Shown here one piece after another: positions 41,287 through 50,599 of a stretch of DNA of 64,000 nucleotides. Each line of letters begins with the position of its first letter. The first letter of the stretch is position 1. The notes beneath the pieces are model-generated. The model did no database searches and had not been told where the DNA came from. It worked only from the letters and a program-made list of their open reading frames with translations. The stretch comes from Kitasatospora sp. SUK 42 (GTDB lineage: Bacteria; Actinomycetota; Actinomycetes; Streptomycetales; Streptomycetaceae). A program made the position numbers and the translations under genes. The DNA lies in assembly GCF_015776785.2 (NCBI RefSeq), contig NZ_LFMD02000007.1:769547-833546 (forward strand). Reading direction: 5' to 3'.

Positions 41287-44200
41287 TCCTGCTGCTGTCG
41301 ACGTCCGACACCGACCTGCTCAGCGCCCGCGCCGCCACGGGCCCCGTCCCGTACCGGCTGGGCAACCCCGCCCGGCTGGCCCCCGAGGACCTGCCCGCGC
41401 TGCTGGAGGGCACCGAGCTGGTCGTCGTCCGGCTGCTCGGCGGGCGCCGCGCCTGGCAGGAGGGCCTGGACGCGCTGCTGGCCGGCCCCCGTCCGGTGGT
41501 CGTGCTGACCGGTGAGCAGGCCCCCGACGCCCAGCTGATGGAGCTGTCCACCGTCCCGGCCGGCATCGCCGCCGAGGCGCACGCCTACCTCGCCCACGGC
41601 GGCGCGGCCAACCTGGCCGAGCTGGGCGCCTTCCTCTCCGACACCGTGCTGCTGACCGGCCACGGCTTCGCCCCGCCCGCCTCCGCCCCGGCCTGGGGGC
41701 CGCTGGAGCGCGAAGCCCGTACGACCGACGGACCGACCGTCGCCGTGCTCTACTACCGGGCCCACCACATGAGCGGCAACACCGCCTTCGTGGAGACCCT
41801 CTGCCGGGCCGTCGAGGACCAGGGCGCGCAGGCCAGGGCCTACTACTGCGCCTCGCTGCGCGGCGCCGAGCCCGAGCTGCTGGCCGCGCTCGGCGAGGCC
41901 GACGCGATCGTCACCACCGTGCTCGCCGCCGGCGGCACCCGCCCGGCCGACGCCCAGGCCGGCGGCGACGAGGAGGCCTGGGACGCGGGCGCGCTGGCCG
42001 CCCTCGACCGCCCGATCCTCCAGGCGCTCTGCCTCACCTGGTCGCGCGCCCAGTGGGAGAGCAGCGACGACGGCCTGTCCCCGCTGGACACCGCCACCCA
42101 GATCGCGGTGCCGGAGTTCGACGGCCGACTGATCACCGTCCCGTTCTCCTTCAAGGAGCTGGACGAGGACGGCCTGACCGTCTACGCCGCCGACCCGGAG
42201 CGCGCCGCCCGCGTGGCCGGCACCGCCGTCCGGCACGCCCGGCTGCGGCACGTCCCGGCCGCCGAGCGCCGCCTCGCCCTCGTCCTGTCCGCCTACCCGA
42301 CCAAGCACGCCCGGGTCGGCAACGCCGTCGGCCTGGACACCCCGGCCAGCGCGATGCGCCTGCTGGAGCGGCTGCGTGAGGAGGGCATGGACCTCGGCGC
42401 CGGCCTGCCCGGCTTCAACACCGCGACGGACGCCGGCGCCGGCACGGACGACGAGGGGCAGGGGGGCCACGAGGGCGACGCCCTGATCCACGCCCTGATC
42501 GCCGCCGGCGGCTACGACCAGGACTGGCTCACCGAGGAGCAGCTGGCCCGCAACCCCGTCCGCATCCCCGCCGCCGAGTACCGCCGCTGGTACGCCGAGC
42601 TCCCGCAGGCCCTGCGCGAGCAGGTCGAGGAGCACTGGGGCCCCGCCCCCGGCGAGCTGTACGTCGACCGTTCGCAGAACCCGGACGGCGACATCGTGCT
42701 GGCCGCGATCCGCTCCGGGAACCTGCTGGTGCTCATCCAGCCGCCGCGCGGCTTCGGCGAGAACCCCGTCGCCATCTACCACGACCCCGACCTGCCGCCC
42801 AGCCACCACTACCTGGCCGCCTACCGCTGGATCGAGGCCGCGCAGGAGGACGGCGGCTTCGGCGCCCACGCCGTCATCCACCTCGGCAAGCACGGCAACC
42901 TGGAGTGGCTCCCCGGCAAGACCGCCGCGCTGTCCGCCGAGTGCGGCCCGGACGCCGCCCTCGGCGACCTGCCGCTGATCTACCCCTTCCTGGTCAACGA
43001 CCCGGGCGAGGGCACCCAGGCCAAGCGCCGCGCGCACGCCACGCTCGTCGACCACCTCGTCCCGCCGATGGCCCGCGCCGACTCCTACGGCGACATCGCC
43101 CGTCTGGAGCAGCTGCTGGACGAGCACTCCAACATCGCCGCGATGGACCCGGCCAAGCTGCCCGCGATCCGCGCCCAGATCTGGACCCTGATCCAGGCCG
43201 CCAAGCTGGACCACGACCTCGGACTGGACGAGCGCCCCGAGGACGACGGCTTCGACGACTTCCTGCTGCACGTCGACGGCTGGCTCTGCGAGGTCAAGGA
43301 CGCCCAGATCCGCGACGGCCTGCACGTCCTCGGCCAGGCCCCGACCGGTACCGACCGGGTCAACATCGTGCTCGCCATCCTGCGCGCCCGCCAGATCTGG
43401 GGCGGCGTCAGCGCACTGCCCGGCCTGCGCGAGGCGCTCGGGCTGGACGAGGCCGCCCTCACCCTCGGCGCCACCGACGCGGCCGAGGCGCAGGCCCGCG
43501 CCCTGGTCGAGGCCATGGAGGCGCAGGACTGGGCGCCCGAGGCGGTGGAGAAGGTCGCCGCCGGACTGCCGGAGGCCGTGCGGCAGGCCGTCGGCGAGGT
43601 GCTGACCTTCGCCGCCACCCAGGTGGTGCCGCGCCTGGCCGCCACCACCGACGAGCTGGACGCCGTACTGCACGCGCTGCGGGGCGGCTTCGTCCCGGCC
43701 GGGCCCTCCGGCTCCCCGCTGCGCGGCCTGGTCAACGTGCTGCCGACCGGCCGCAACTTCTACTCCGTCGACCCGAAGGCCGTCCCCAGCAAGCTCGCCT
43801 GGGAGACCGGCCAGGCGCTCGCCACCTCGCTGATCGACCGCTACCGGGCCGACAACGACGGCGCCTACCCGCCCTCGGTCGGGCTGTCCCTCTGGGGCAC
43901 CAGCGCGATGCGCACCGCCGGCGACGACATCGCGGAGGCCTTCGCCCTGCTCGGCGTCCGTCCGGTCTGGGACGACGCCTCGCGCCGGGTCACCGGTCTG
44001 GAGCCGATCCCGCTCGACGAGCTGGGCCGCCCGCGCATCGACGTCACGCTGCGCATCTCCGGCTTCTTCCGGGACGCCTTCCCGCACGTGGTCGCCCTGC
44101 TGGACGACGCGGTGCGCCTGGCCGCCGCCCAGGAGGAGAAGGACTCCGACAACTTCGTCCGGGCGCACGTGCAGGCCGACCTCGCGGTGCATGGCGACGA

Positions 44201-44939
44201 GCGCAAGGCCACCGTCCGCGTCTTCGGCTCCCGCCCGGGCACGTACGGGGCGGGCCTGCTCCAGCTGATCGACAGCCGGGACTGGCGCACCGACGCCGAC
44301 CTCGCCGAGGTGTACACGGTCTGGGGCGGCTACGCGTACGGCCGCGGGCTGGACGGCCGTCCGGCGCGCGAGGAGATGGAGACCGCGTACAAGCGGATCA
44401 CCGTCGCCGCGAAGAACACCGACACCCGCGAGCACGACATCGCCGACTCGGACGACTACTTCCAGTACCACGGCGGCATGGTGGCGACCGTCCGCGCCCT
44501 CACCGGCAAGGCGCCGACCGCCTACATCGGCGACTCGACCCGCCCGGAGACGGTCCGCACCCGCACGCTGACCGAGGAGGCCGCCCGCGTCTTCCGCGCC
44601 CGGGTGGTCAACCCGCGCTGGATCGAGGCGATGCGCCGCCACGGCTACAAGGGCGCCTTCGAGATGGCCGCGACCGTCGACTACCTGTTCGGCTACGACG
44701 CCACGACGGGCGTGGTCGCGGACTGGATGTACGAGAAGCTGACCCAGGAGTACGTGCTCGACCCGGTCAACCGGGAGTTCCTGGCCGGCGCCAACCCGTG
44801 GGCGCTGCACGGGATCAGCGAGCGCCTGCTGGAGGCGGCCAGCCGCGGCCTGTGGGAGCAGCCGGACCCCGAGCTGATCGAGCAGTTGCAGGCCGCGTTC
44901 CTGGAGACCGAGGGCGATCTGGAGGGCGACGAGGGCTGA
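41283..44939 (+). CDS. cobN: Cobaltochelatase subunit CobN
   Basis: Large subunit of the ATP-dependent aerobic cobaltochelatase inserting Co2+ into hydrogenobyrinate a,c-diamide. The 1218-aa length fits CobN/BchH/ChlH. Recognisable blocks include VAVLYYRAHHMSGNTAFVE, HLGKHGNLEWLPGKTAALS and LRISGFFRDAFPHVVALLDD. The ATG at 41283 follows GGGAGGG by 7 nt. It is controlled by the B12 riboswitch upstream. The AAA partner subunits (CobS/CobT or ChlI/ChlD type) are not in the window. The gene is followed by a small GCTGAG/CTCAGC stem at 44935-44953 that includes the stop. Confidence 0.96.
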   Translation: MILLLSTSDTDLLSARAATGPVPYRLGNPARLAPEDLPALLEGTELVVVRLLGGRRAWQEGLDALLAGPRPVVVLTGEQAPDAQLMELSTVPAGIAAEAHAYLAHGGAANLAELGAFLSDTVLLTGHGFAPPASAPAWGPLEREARTTDGPTVAVLYYRAHHMSGNTAFVETLCRAVEDQGAQARAYYCASLRGAEPELLAALGEADAIVTTVLAAGGTRPADAQAGGDEEAWDAGALAALDRPILQALCLTWSRAQWESSDDGLSPLDTATQIAVPEFDGRLITVPFSFKELDEDGLTVYAADPERAARVAGTAVRHARLRHVPAAERRLALVLSAYPTKHARVGNAVGLDTPASAMRLLERLREEGMDLGAGLPGFNTATDAGAGTDDEGQGGHEGDALIHALIAAGGYDQDWLTEEQLARNPVRIPAAEYRRWYAELPQALREQVEEHWGPAPGELYVDRSQNPDGDIVLAAIRSGNLLVLIQPPRGFGENPVAIYHDPDLPPSHHYLAAYRWIEAAQEDGGFGAHAVIHLGKHGNLEWLPGKTAALSAECGPDAALGDLPLIYPFLVNDPGEGTQAKRRAHATLVDHLVPPMARADSYGDIARLEQLLDEHSNIAAMDPAKLPAIRAQIWTLIQAAKLDHDLGLDERPEDDGFDDFLLHVDGWLCEVKDAQIRDGLHVLGQAPTGTDRVNIVLAILRARQIWGGVSALPGLREALGLDEAALTLGATDAAEAQARALVEAMEAQDWAPEAVEKVAAGLPEAVRQAVGEVLTFAATQVVPRLAATTDELDAVLHALRGGFVPAGPSGSPLRGLVNVLPTGRNFYSVDPKAVPSKLAWETGQALATSLIDRYRADNDGAYPPSVGLSLWGTSAMRTAGDDIAEAFALLGVRPVWDDASRRVTGLEPIPLDELGRPRIDVTLRISGFFRDAFPHVVALLDDAVRLAAAQEEKDSDNFVRAHVQADLAVHGDERKATVRVFGSRPGTYGAGLLQLIDSRDWRTDADLAEVYTVWGGYAYGRGLDGRPAREEMETAYKRITVAAKNTDTREHDIADSDDYFQYHGGMVATVRALTGKAPTAYIGDSTRPETVRTRTLTEEAARVFRARVVNPRWIEAMRRHGYKGAFEMAATVDYLFGYDATTGVVADWMYEKLTQEYVLDPVNREFLAGANPWALHGISERLLEAASRGLWEQPDPELIEQLQAAFLETEGDLEGDEG

Positions 44940-44953
44940 GACCCCTGCTCAGC
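44935..44953 (+). terminator. Weak stem-loop at the cobN stop
   Basis: GCTGAG (44935-44940, containing the stop) and CTCAGC (44948-44953) with a 7-nt loop and no U-run. Possible but weak. Confidence 0.3.
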
Positions 44954-45059
44954 GGGCGGGTAGCCGGGCAGTCAGGCGGGCGCGTGTTCTAAACGTGGTG
45001 TTCCCGTCATCCGTTCGGGTGCGGGAAACGCTGGTGGTGTACGGCCGACCGAGCGGACA

Positions 45060-46649
45060 ATGCGGGGCATGTCGCGTCGCACCGCCACCGCCACCGCCGC
45101 CGCCTCCGCCGGCCCGGACCTGAGCACGCCTGCCGACGCGGCCCGGGAGCCGCACCCGCCGCACCGGTACCGGGCCCGGTCCGGGGCGCTGGCGGCCGGG
45201 GCGCTGCCGGTGCTGGCGTTCCCGGCGCCGGGGCAGGCCTGGCTGGCGTGGGTCGGACTGGTCCCGGGACTGCTGCTGATGCAGCGGGCGCCCTCGGGCC
45301 GGGAGGCGGCGGTGCGCGGCTGGTGGTTCGGGGCCGGGTTCATCCTGACCGCGATGTACTGGCTGGTGCCGTCCATCGGGCCGGGCCTGCCGGTGCTCGC
45401 GGTGCTGTTCGGCGCGTTGCAGGCCGGCCTCGGGTACGCGGTGCACCGGCTGCTCCGCCCGCCGCTGACCACCCGGCGGGCGCTGCTCGCGCTGCTGGTC
45501 GTCCCGGCGGTGTGGGTGACCACCGAGTACGCGCGCTCCTGGCACGCGCTCGGCGGGCCGTGGGCGCTGCTCGGCGCCACCCAGTGGCAGCACCCGGCGA
45601 TCCTCGGGCTGGCCTCGGCCGGCGGGATCTGGCTGGTCAGCGCGGCGGTGGCGGCGGTGAACACCGGGGTGCTGATCGCGCTGACCGCGGCCCACCGGCG
45701 GCCACGGGCGGTGGCGGCGCTGGCCGCCGTACTGGCGCTGGCCGCCGGTCCGCTGCTGTTCGCGCTGCGCCCGGCGCCGACGACCGCCGGGGCGGTCACC
45801 GTGGCGCTGGTCCAGCCCGGCATCGTCGACGACCCGCAGGCCCGGTTCGAGGCGAGCGCCCGAACCACCTCGGCGTTGGTGGGGCAGCCGGTGGACCTCG
45901 TGGTGTGGGGCGAGAGCAGCACCACGGCCGACCTGGACCGCGATCCGGCCGCCCTGGACGAGCTGCGCCGCCTCGCCGCGACCACCGGCGCCGAGGTGCT
46001 GGCCGGGGAGGACGCGCGCAAGGCGGACGGGCGGATCTCCAAGGACGCGGTGCTGGTCTCCCCGGAGGGCGTGGTGGACCGCTACCGCAAGATCCGGCTG
46101 GTGCCCTTCGGCGAGTACATCCCGCTGCGGCCGGCGCTCGGCTGGATCGCCGGGGTCAGCCGCGCGGCGGGCGAGAACCGGGCCCCCGGCACCGCCTTCC
46201 ACCTCCTGCCGGCCACCGACCGGGCGGGCGGGCCGCTGCCGGTCGGCGCGCTGATCTGCTTCGAGTCGGCCTTCCCCGACATGTCCCGCACCGCGGCCCG
46301 GGACGGCGCCCGGGTGCTGGTGTACCAGTCCTCGACCTCGACCTTCCAGCGCACCTGGGCACCCGAGCAGCACGTCTCGCTGGCGGCGATCCGCGCCGCC
46401 GAGACCGGGCGTCCGGCCGTCCAGGCCTCGCTGACCGGGGTCTCGGCGGCCTTCGACGCGCAGGGCCGCGAGCTCGCCCGGCTCGGCACCGACGGGACCG
46501 GCGCGCTGACCGTACGGCTGCCGCTCACCGCGCCCGGGACACTGACCTGGTACGACCGGATCGGCGACGTGGTGCCGATGGGCGCGCTGCTGGTCACGGC
46601 GGGCGCGGCGGTGGCGGGGTGGCGCTCGCGGCGAGCGGTCGGGGACTAG
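45060..46649 (+). CDS. lnt: Apolipoprotein N-acyltransferase
   Basis: Membrane enzyme N-acylating the Cys of lipoproteins. About six N-terminal membrane helices (residues 40-245) are followed by a nitrilase-like domain with the Glu-Lys-Cys triad: Glu in VVWGESS, Lys in RYRKIRLVPFGEYIP and Cys in ICFESAFPD. A final helix ends the protein. 529 aa. The start is ATG 45060, with a second in-frame ATG at 45069. The gene stands alone; the window's lipoproteins, such as the family 5 binding protein, are possible clients. Confidence 0.92.
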   Translation: MRGMSRRTATATAAASAGPDLSTPADAAREPHPPHRYRARSGALAAGALPVLAFPAPGQAWLAWVGLVPGLLLMQRAPSGREAAVRGWWFGAGFILTAMYWLVPSIGPGLPVLAVLFGALQAGLGYAVHRLLRPPLTTRRALLALLVVPAVWVTTEYARSWHALGGPWALLGATQWQHPAILGLASAGGIWLVSAAVAAVNTGVLIALTAAHRRPRAVAALAAVLALAAGPLLFALRPAPTTAGAVTVALVQPGIVDDPQARFEASARTTSALVGQPVDLVVWGESSTTADLDRDPAALDELRRLAATTGAEVLAGEDARKADGRISKDAVLVSPEGVVDRYRKIRLVPFGEYIPLRPALGWIAGVSRAAGENRAPGTAFHLLPATDRAGGPLPVGALICFESAFPDMSRTAARDGARVLVYQSSTSTFQRTWAPEQHVSLAAIRAAETGRPAVQASLTGVSAAFDAQGRELARLGTDGTGALTVRLPLTAPGTLTWYDRIGDVVPMGALLVTAGAAVAGWRSRRAVGD

Positions 46650-46721
46650 CTCTCAGCCCTCGGTGGCGGCGAGGTGGACGCGAAGGCGACCGTCCAGGCC
46701 GCCGGCTGGTTCGGGTTCCGG

Positions 46722-47630
46722 TCAGGCGACTTCGAGGACCACCTTGCCGCGGCTGTGCCCGGACTCGACCGCGGCGAGCGCCTCGGCGGCGTGGGTGAGC
46801 GGGTAGCGGTTGGTGATGTGCGGGTCCAGCTCACCGGTGGCGACCAGGGCTGCGAGGGCGGCCAGGGTCTCGGAGGTGGTCGAGCGCGCGACGTACCGGC
46901 CGCCCAATTCGGCGACGGTGGAGCGGTCCGCGGTGCTGACCAGCTCGGTGCGGTCGGTGAACACGCCGGCCACCTCGCGCAGGGCGTCGCCGCCGATCAG
47001 GTCGAGCACGCCGTCCACGCCCCCGGGGGCCGCGGCGGCGATCCGCTCGGCGACGCCGCCGCCGTAGCGGACGTGGGTCGCGCCGAGGGAGGCGACGTAC
47101 GCCCGGTTGGTGTCGCTCGCGGTGCCGATCACGGTCAGGCCGCCGCGGTGGGCGAGCTGGGCGGCGACGCTGCCGACGCCGCCCGCGACGCCGAGGATCA
47201 GCAGGGTCCGACCGGCGCCGAGGGCGAGTTGGCGCAGCGCGTCGTCGGCGGTGGCGGCCGAGACGCAGAGCGTCGCGACCTGGTCGAAGCCGACGACCTC
47301 GGGCTTGAGGGCGCTCAACTCGGCGCTGAGAAGCGTCTGTTCGGCGAAGCCTCCAGTGACGACGCGGCCGAAGACCTCGTCGCCCGGGGTGAAGCCGGTG
47401 ACCCCGGGGCCGACCTGCTGCACCACGCCGGAGGCCTCCTGGCCCATGACGGTCGGGAGTTGACGCTCGCGGCCGAGGAAGCCCCGGCGGATCTTCCAGT
47501 CCACCGGGTTCACCCCGGCGGCCCGGACCGAGATCGCCAGCTGGCCGGGGCCGGCCTCCAGCGGCGGGCGGTCGAGGAACTCCTGTGTCTCCGGTCCGCC
47601 GTAGTCGACGAAGCCGAACGCCTTGACCAT
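46722..47630 (-). CDS. Quinone-oxidoreductase-like zinc-free alcohol dehydrogenase (MDR)
   Basis: A 302-aa NADPH-dependent MDR-superfamily reductase. The N-terminal GroES-like domain is AAGVNPVDWKIRRG, and the nucleotide-binding Rossmann motif is LILGVAGGVGSVAAQLA. The zinc-binding residues of true alcohol dehydrogenases are absent, matching quinone oxidoreductase/enoyl-reductase relatives. ATG 47630 (MVKAFGFVDYG) has AGGAG 11 nt upstream. It ends convergently 72 bp from lnt. Palindrome copy 2 lies 122 bp upstream of its start. The substrate is unknown. Confidence 0.88.
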   Translation of the reverse strand: MVKAFGFVDYGGPETQEFLDRPPLEAGPGQLAISVRAAGVNPVDWKIRRGFLGRERQLPTVMGQEASGVVQQVGPGVTGFTPGDEVFGRVVTGGFAEQTLLSAELSALKPEVVGFDQVATLCVSAATADDALRQLALGAGRTLLILGVAGGVGSVAAQLAHRGGLTVIGTASDTNRAYVASLGATHVRYGGGVAERIAAAAPGGVDGVLDLIGGDALREVAGVFTDRTELVSTADRSTVAELGGRYVARSTTSETLAALAALVATGELDPHITNRYPLTHAAEALAAVESGHSRGKVVLEVA

Positions 47631-47752
47631 CGGTGATCCCACTCCTCGGGTAGCGGCCTGCCGGCCCGTGCTCCCCCGCCCCAGCATGGGGGCACAGGGG
47701 GGTGGGGGCGGGCGCTGGTGGGCCGAACGGGGGTGGGCGGGTGAAAGACGAC

Positions 47753-47802
47753 TAACGGATGACAGCTGACAGATTTCGAAATCTGTCAGCTGTCATCCGT
47801 TA
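47753..47802. repeat. Dispersed palindrome, copy 2 (perfect, 50 bp)
   Basis: Perfect 25-nt arms (47753-47777 and 47778-47802), no loop, centred on TTCGAA. Arms read outwards from the centre as AAATCTGTCAGCTGTCATCC. The 3' flank adds TATCTGTTAC. It lies between two tandem minus-strand genes: the AraC-type gene (upstream, stop at 47828) and the quinone-reductase-like gene. It could end the AraC transcript. Confidence 0.95.
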
Positions 47803-47827
47803 TCTGTTACCCGAAAACCGGCGGCCG

Positions 47828-48703
47828 TCAGCTCCGCACAGCCCGCGCCACCGGGATCCAGAGCTCCGCCTCGGCGTCGCCCGTCCCCGGGACGAAGCGG
47901 GTCTGCAGGATCTCCGGGCCCGGCCGGGCCTCGTACGGGTTGGACGGGAACCACTGGCTGTACACGTCCCCCCACATCTCCTGCAGCGCCTGCGGATACG
48001 CCCCCTTGTTGACGAACACCGCCCACGTCCCGGCCGGGACGTGCAGGACCTCCAGGTCGTCCGGGACGACGGCGTCCTCGCGCGCCACCACCGCGTGCCA
48101 GTAGTCGAGCAGGGAGCCCTCCTCCCGATTGGGCGAGAAGTCGTCGGTCACCGAGACGATGCCGAGCGGGTCCTTGCCGGTCAGAGCCGTGATCCGCTCG
48201 ACGGTCTCCGCCCCGAGCCCCTTGATGAACTCGGCGATGTGCGGGTTGACGCCCAGGTAGATCAGGGGCACCCGGGCCTTCCGGCCGACGATCCGGAAGT
48301 CCGGCTTCTCGACGATCCGGTATTCCATGCTGCTGCTTCCCTCCACGACGAGTCGGAAGGACATCCGGGGCTGGGAGGTGAGCACCGCGCCCTCGCGCCG
48401 GGCCTCTCCCGGCCCGACCCCGTGCATCGCCCGGAACGCCCGGGCGAACGCCTCTCCCGAGGTGTAGCCGTACCGGACCGCGACGTCGAGCAACGTCCGC
48501 TCGCCGTCGAGGACTTCGGCACCGGCGACGGTCAGCCGCCGACGCCGGACGTACTCCGACAGCGGCATCCCGGCGAGCATCGAGAACAGCCGCCGGAAGT
48601 GGTACTCCGACGTCATCGCGATCCGCGCCAGTTCGGCCACGTCGATCTCGCGGTCCAGCCGCCGTTCGATGTGCTCCATCGCCCGGTTCAGGTGCTCCAG
48701 CAC
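47828..48703 (-). CDS. AraC-family regulator with GyrI-like effector domain
   Basis: A 291-aa transcription factor. An N-terminal AraC DNA-binding domain (two HTHs: DVAELARIAMTSEYHFRRLF and TLLDVAVRYGYTSGEAFARAF) is followed from about residue 120 by a GyrI/BmrR-type ligand-binding domain ending AEAELWIPVAR. That order is the Rob/SoxS-like AraC_E type. GTG 48703 is preferred, with GGACGGGG upstream; a longer GTG start at 48751 is possible. It probably senses small hydrophobic molecules; the target may be the neighbouring reductase gene. Confidence 0.88.
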   Translation of the reverse strand: MLEHLNRAMEHIERRLDREIDVAELARIAMTSEYHFRRLFSMLAGMPLSEYVRRRRLTVAGAEVLDGERTLLDVAVRYGYTSGEAFARAFRAMHGVGPGEARREGAVLTSQPRMSFRLVVEGSSSMEYRIVEKPDFRIVGRKARVPLIYLGVNPHIAEFIKGLGAETVERITALTGKDPLGIVSVTDDFSPNREEGSLLDYWHAVVAREDAVVPDDLEVLHVPAGTWAVFVNKGAYPQALQEMWGDVYSQWFPSNPYEARPGPEILQTRFVPGTGDAEAELWIPVARAVRS

Positions 48704-48786
48704 GCCAACCCCGTCCTTCCCTTGCTGATCACCACCGTAGGAAGGACCCACCCTGCCGCACCCGACGATCGGTGCCCGCTCCGGTC

Positions 48787-48863
48787 GGGTGCCGGGCGTC
48801 GGGCACCGGGCACCGGGCGCCGGGTGACGGGTGACGGGTGACGGGTGACGGGTGACGGGTGAC
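48787..48863. repeat. 7-bp tandem array, eleven units
   Basis: Eleven consecutive heptamers of the form GGGNRNC: five variants (GGGTGCC, GGGCGTC, GGGCACC twice, GGGCGCC) followed by six identical GGGTGAC units (48822-48863). It lies between the AraC gene start and the gdhA stop. Its length would be expected to vary between strains. Confidence 0.92.
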
Positions 48864-48876
48864 GGCCGTCAGCGGC

Positions 48877-50283
48877 TCAGATCAGACCCTGGGCCAGCAT
48901 CGCGTCCGCGACCAGCTCGAAGCCGGCGATGTTCGCGCCCACCACGTAGTTGCCCGGGTGGCCGTAGCGCTCGGCGGTGGTGAAGCAGGAGTCGTGGATG
49001 TGCTTCATGATCCCGGCCAGCCGCTCCTCGGTGTGCTCGAAGCTCCAGGAGTCGCGCGAGGCGTTCTGCTGCATCTCCAGCGCGCTGGTCGCGACGCCGC
49101 CCGCGTTGGCCGCCTTGCCCGGGCCGAAAGCCACCCCGGCCTCCTGGAACACCCGCACCGCCTCCGGGGTGGTGGGCATGTTGGCGCCCTCGGCGACGGC
49201 CACCACGCCGTTGCGCACCAGGGCGAGCGCGTCGGTCTCGGTGAGCTCGTTCTGGGTGGCGCAGGGCAGCGCGACGTCGCAGGGCACGCTCCACACGCCC
49301 GGCCCCTCGACGAACCGCGCGTGGCCGCCGCGCAGTTCGGCGTACTCGGAGACCCGGCCGCGCCGGACCTCCTTGACCTCCTTGAGCAGGTCGAGGTCGA
49401 TGCCCTTCTCGTCCACCACGTAGCCGGAGGAGTCGGAACAGGTGAGCACGGTCGCGCCGAGCTGCTGTGCCTTCTCGATCGCGTACACGGCCACGTTCCC
49501 GGAGCCGGACACGACGACCCGGCGCCCGTCCAGGCTCTCACCGCGGCTGTGCAGCATCTCGGCGGTGAACATCACGCAGCCGTAGCCGGTGGCCTCGGTG
49601 CGGACCTGGGCGCCGCCCCAGCCGAGGCCCTTGCCGGTGAGCACGCCGCTCTCGTAGCGGTTGGTGATCCGCTTGTACTGGCCGAACAGGTAGCCGATCT
49701 CCCGGCCGCCGACGCCGATGTCCCCGGCCGGCACGTCGGTGTACTCGCCGAGGTGGCGGTACAGCTCGGTCATGAAGGACTGGCAGAACCGCATGATCTC
49801 GGCGTCCGAACGGCCCTTGGGGTCGAAGTCGGAGCCGCCCTTGCCGCCGCCGATGGGCAGGCCGGTGAGCGCGTTCTTGAAGATCTGCTCGAAGCCGAGG
49901 AACTTGACGATCCCGAGGTTCACCGAGGGGTGGAAGCGCAGCCCGCCCTTGTACGGGCCGAGGGCGCTGCTGAACTCCACCCGGAAGCCGCGGTTGACGT
50001 GGATCGCGCCGGAGTCGTCCGTCCACGGCACCCGGAACATCAGCTGCCGCTCGGGCTCGCAGATCCGCTCGATGATCCGGGCGTCGAGGAGTTCGGGGCG
50101 GTGGGCGAGCACCGGGGCCAGGGTCTCCAGCACCTCGTGGACCGCCTGGTGGAACTCGGCCTCGCCCTTGTTGCGGCGGACCACGTCCGAGTAAAGCGCT
50201 TCTATCGTGCGCTGCTCGGCCTCGAAGGAGCTCTGCCGGGCGGCGGAGTCGGCGGCGGTGGAGCTGTTCCGGCTGTTGGGCAT
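48877..50283 (-). CDS. gdhA: NADP-type glutamate dehydrogenase
   Basis: Reductive amination of 2-oxoglutarate with ammonium. A hexameric-type enzyme of 468 aa with substrate residues in YKGGLRFHPSVN (K112), catalytic Lys148 in GLPIGGGKGG and the Rossmann motif VVVSGSGNVAVYA. LPCATQNELTE and AEGANMPTTPEA are the standard blocks of the NADP-dependent 50-kDa class. ATG 50283 has AAAGG about 10 nt upstream; the frame is open for 36 more codons without similarity. It is divergent from ribA across a region with two clear dyads. Confidence 0.95.
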   Translation of the reverse strand: MPNSRNSSTAADSAARQSSFEAEQRTIEALYSDVVRRNKGEAEFHQAVHEVLETLAPVLAHRPELLDARIIERICEPERQLMFRVPWTDDSGAIHVNRGFRVEFSSALGPYKGGLRFHPSVNLGIVKFLGFEQIFKNALTGLPIGGGKGGSDFDPKGRSDAEIMRFCQSFMTELYRHLGEYTDVPAGDIGVGGREIGYLFGQYKRITNRYESGVLTGKGLGWGGAQVRTEATGYGCVMFTAEMLHSRGESLDGRRVVVSGSGNVAVYAIEKAQQLGATVLTCSDSSGYVVDEKGIDLDLLKEVKEVRRGRVSEYAELRGGHARFVEGPGVWSVPCDVALPCATQNELTETDALALVRNGVVAVAEGANMPTTPEAVRVFQEAGVAFGPGKAANAGGVATSALEMQQNASRDSWSFEHTEERLAGIMKHIHDSCFTTAERYGHPGNYVVGANIAGFELVADAMLAQGLI

Positions 50284-50599
50284 CTGATCAGGACCTTTCC
50301 GTGGTCGTCGGCGGTCGTGCGCGTAGCGTTCCCGCGCCCAGGAAACGGTGGAAGTCTCGCAATGTCCACCTCTCGGGTCCATCTGTTCCACATGCTGGAA
50401 CGCTGGACGGGAACAGATGGGACGGATGGGACGTTGTGCGCCTCCGGAGTCGGGGCGGTCACCGCCGGTAAGTAGTTGTTCAAATTGGAACTACCGAGTA
50501 CGGTCGACATTCGATCCCACCGGATCCAGCCGGTTCACCTGGCCCGCCCGGGCCTGCCCGGGACCGACCCGGTCCACCCCGAACGACGGAGGCCCACCC
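50284..50599. promoter_or_regulatory. gdhA-ribA divergent region with TGTTCC dyads
   Basis: 316 bp with no gene. CCATCTGTTCC (50379-50389) pairs with GGAACAGATGG (50410-50420). Inside it GTTCCA-CATGC-TGGAAC forms a second 6-bp dyad (about 50386-50402). Nearer ribA, GTAGTT (50472-50477) pairs with AACTAC (50489-50494) around GTTCAAATTGGAAC. The shared GTTCC/GGAAC half sites suggest one regulator binding several places. Confidence 0.5.

Noticed and set aside
41046..44810. 1254-aa minus-strand open frame
   Set aside because: It is antisense to cobN, has no family similarity and has the Gly/Arg/Gln/Ala composition of a GC-rich shadow frame.
47759..48841. Plus-strand frame starting MTADRFRNLSAVIR in palindrome copy 2
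   Set aside because: Resemblance to the N-terminus read from copy 4 comes from the shared palindrome; the rest is antisense to the AraC gene.
48787..48863. CRISPR array
   Set aside because: Units are 7 bp with no spacers and no cas genes are in the window; it is a simple tandem repeat.
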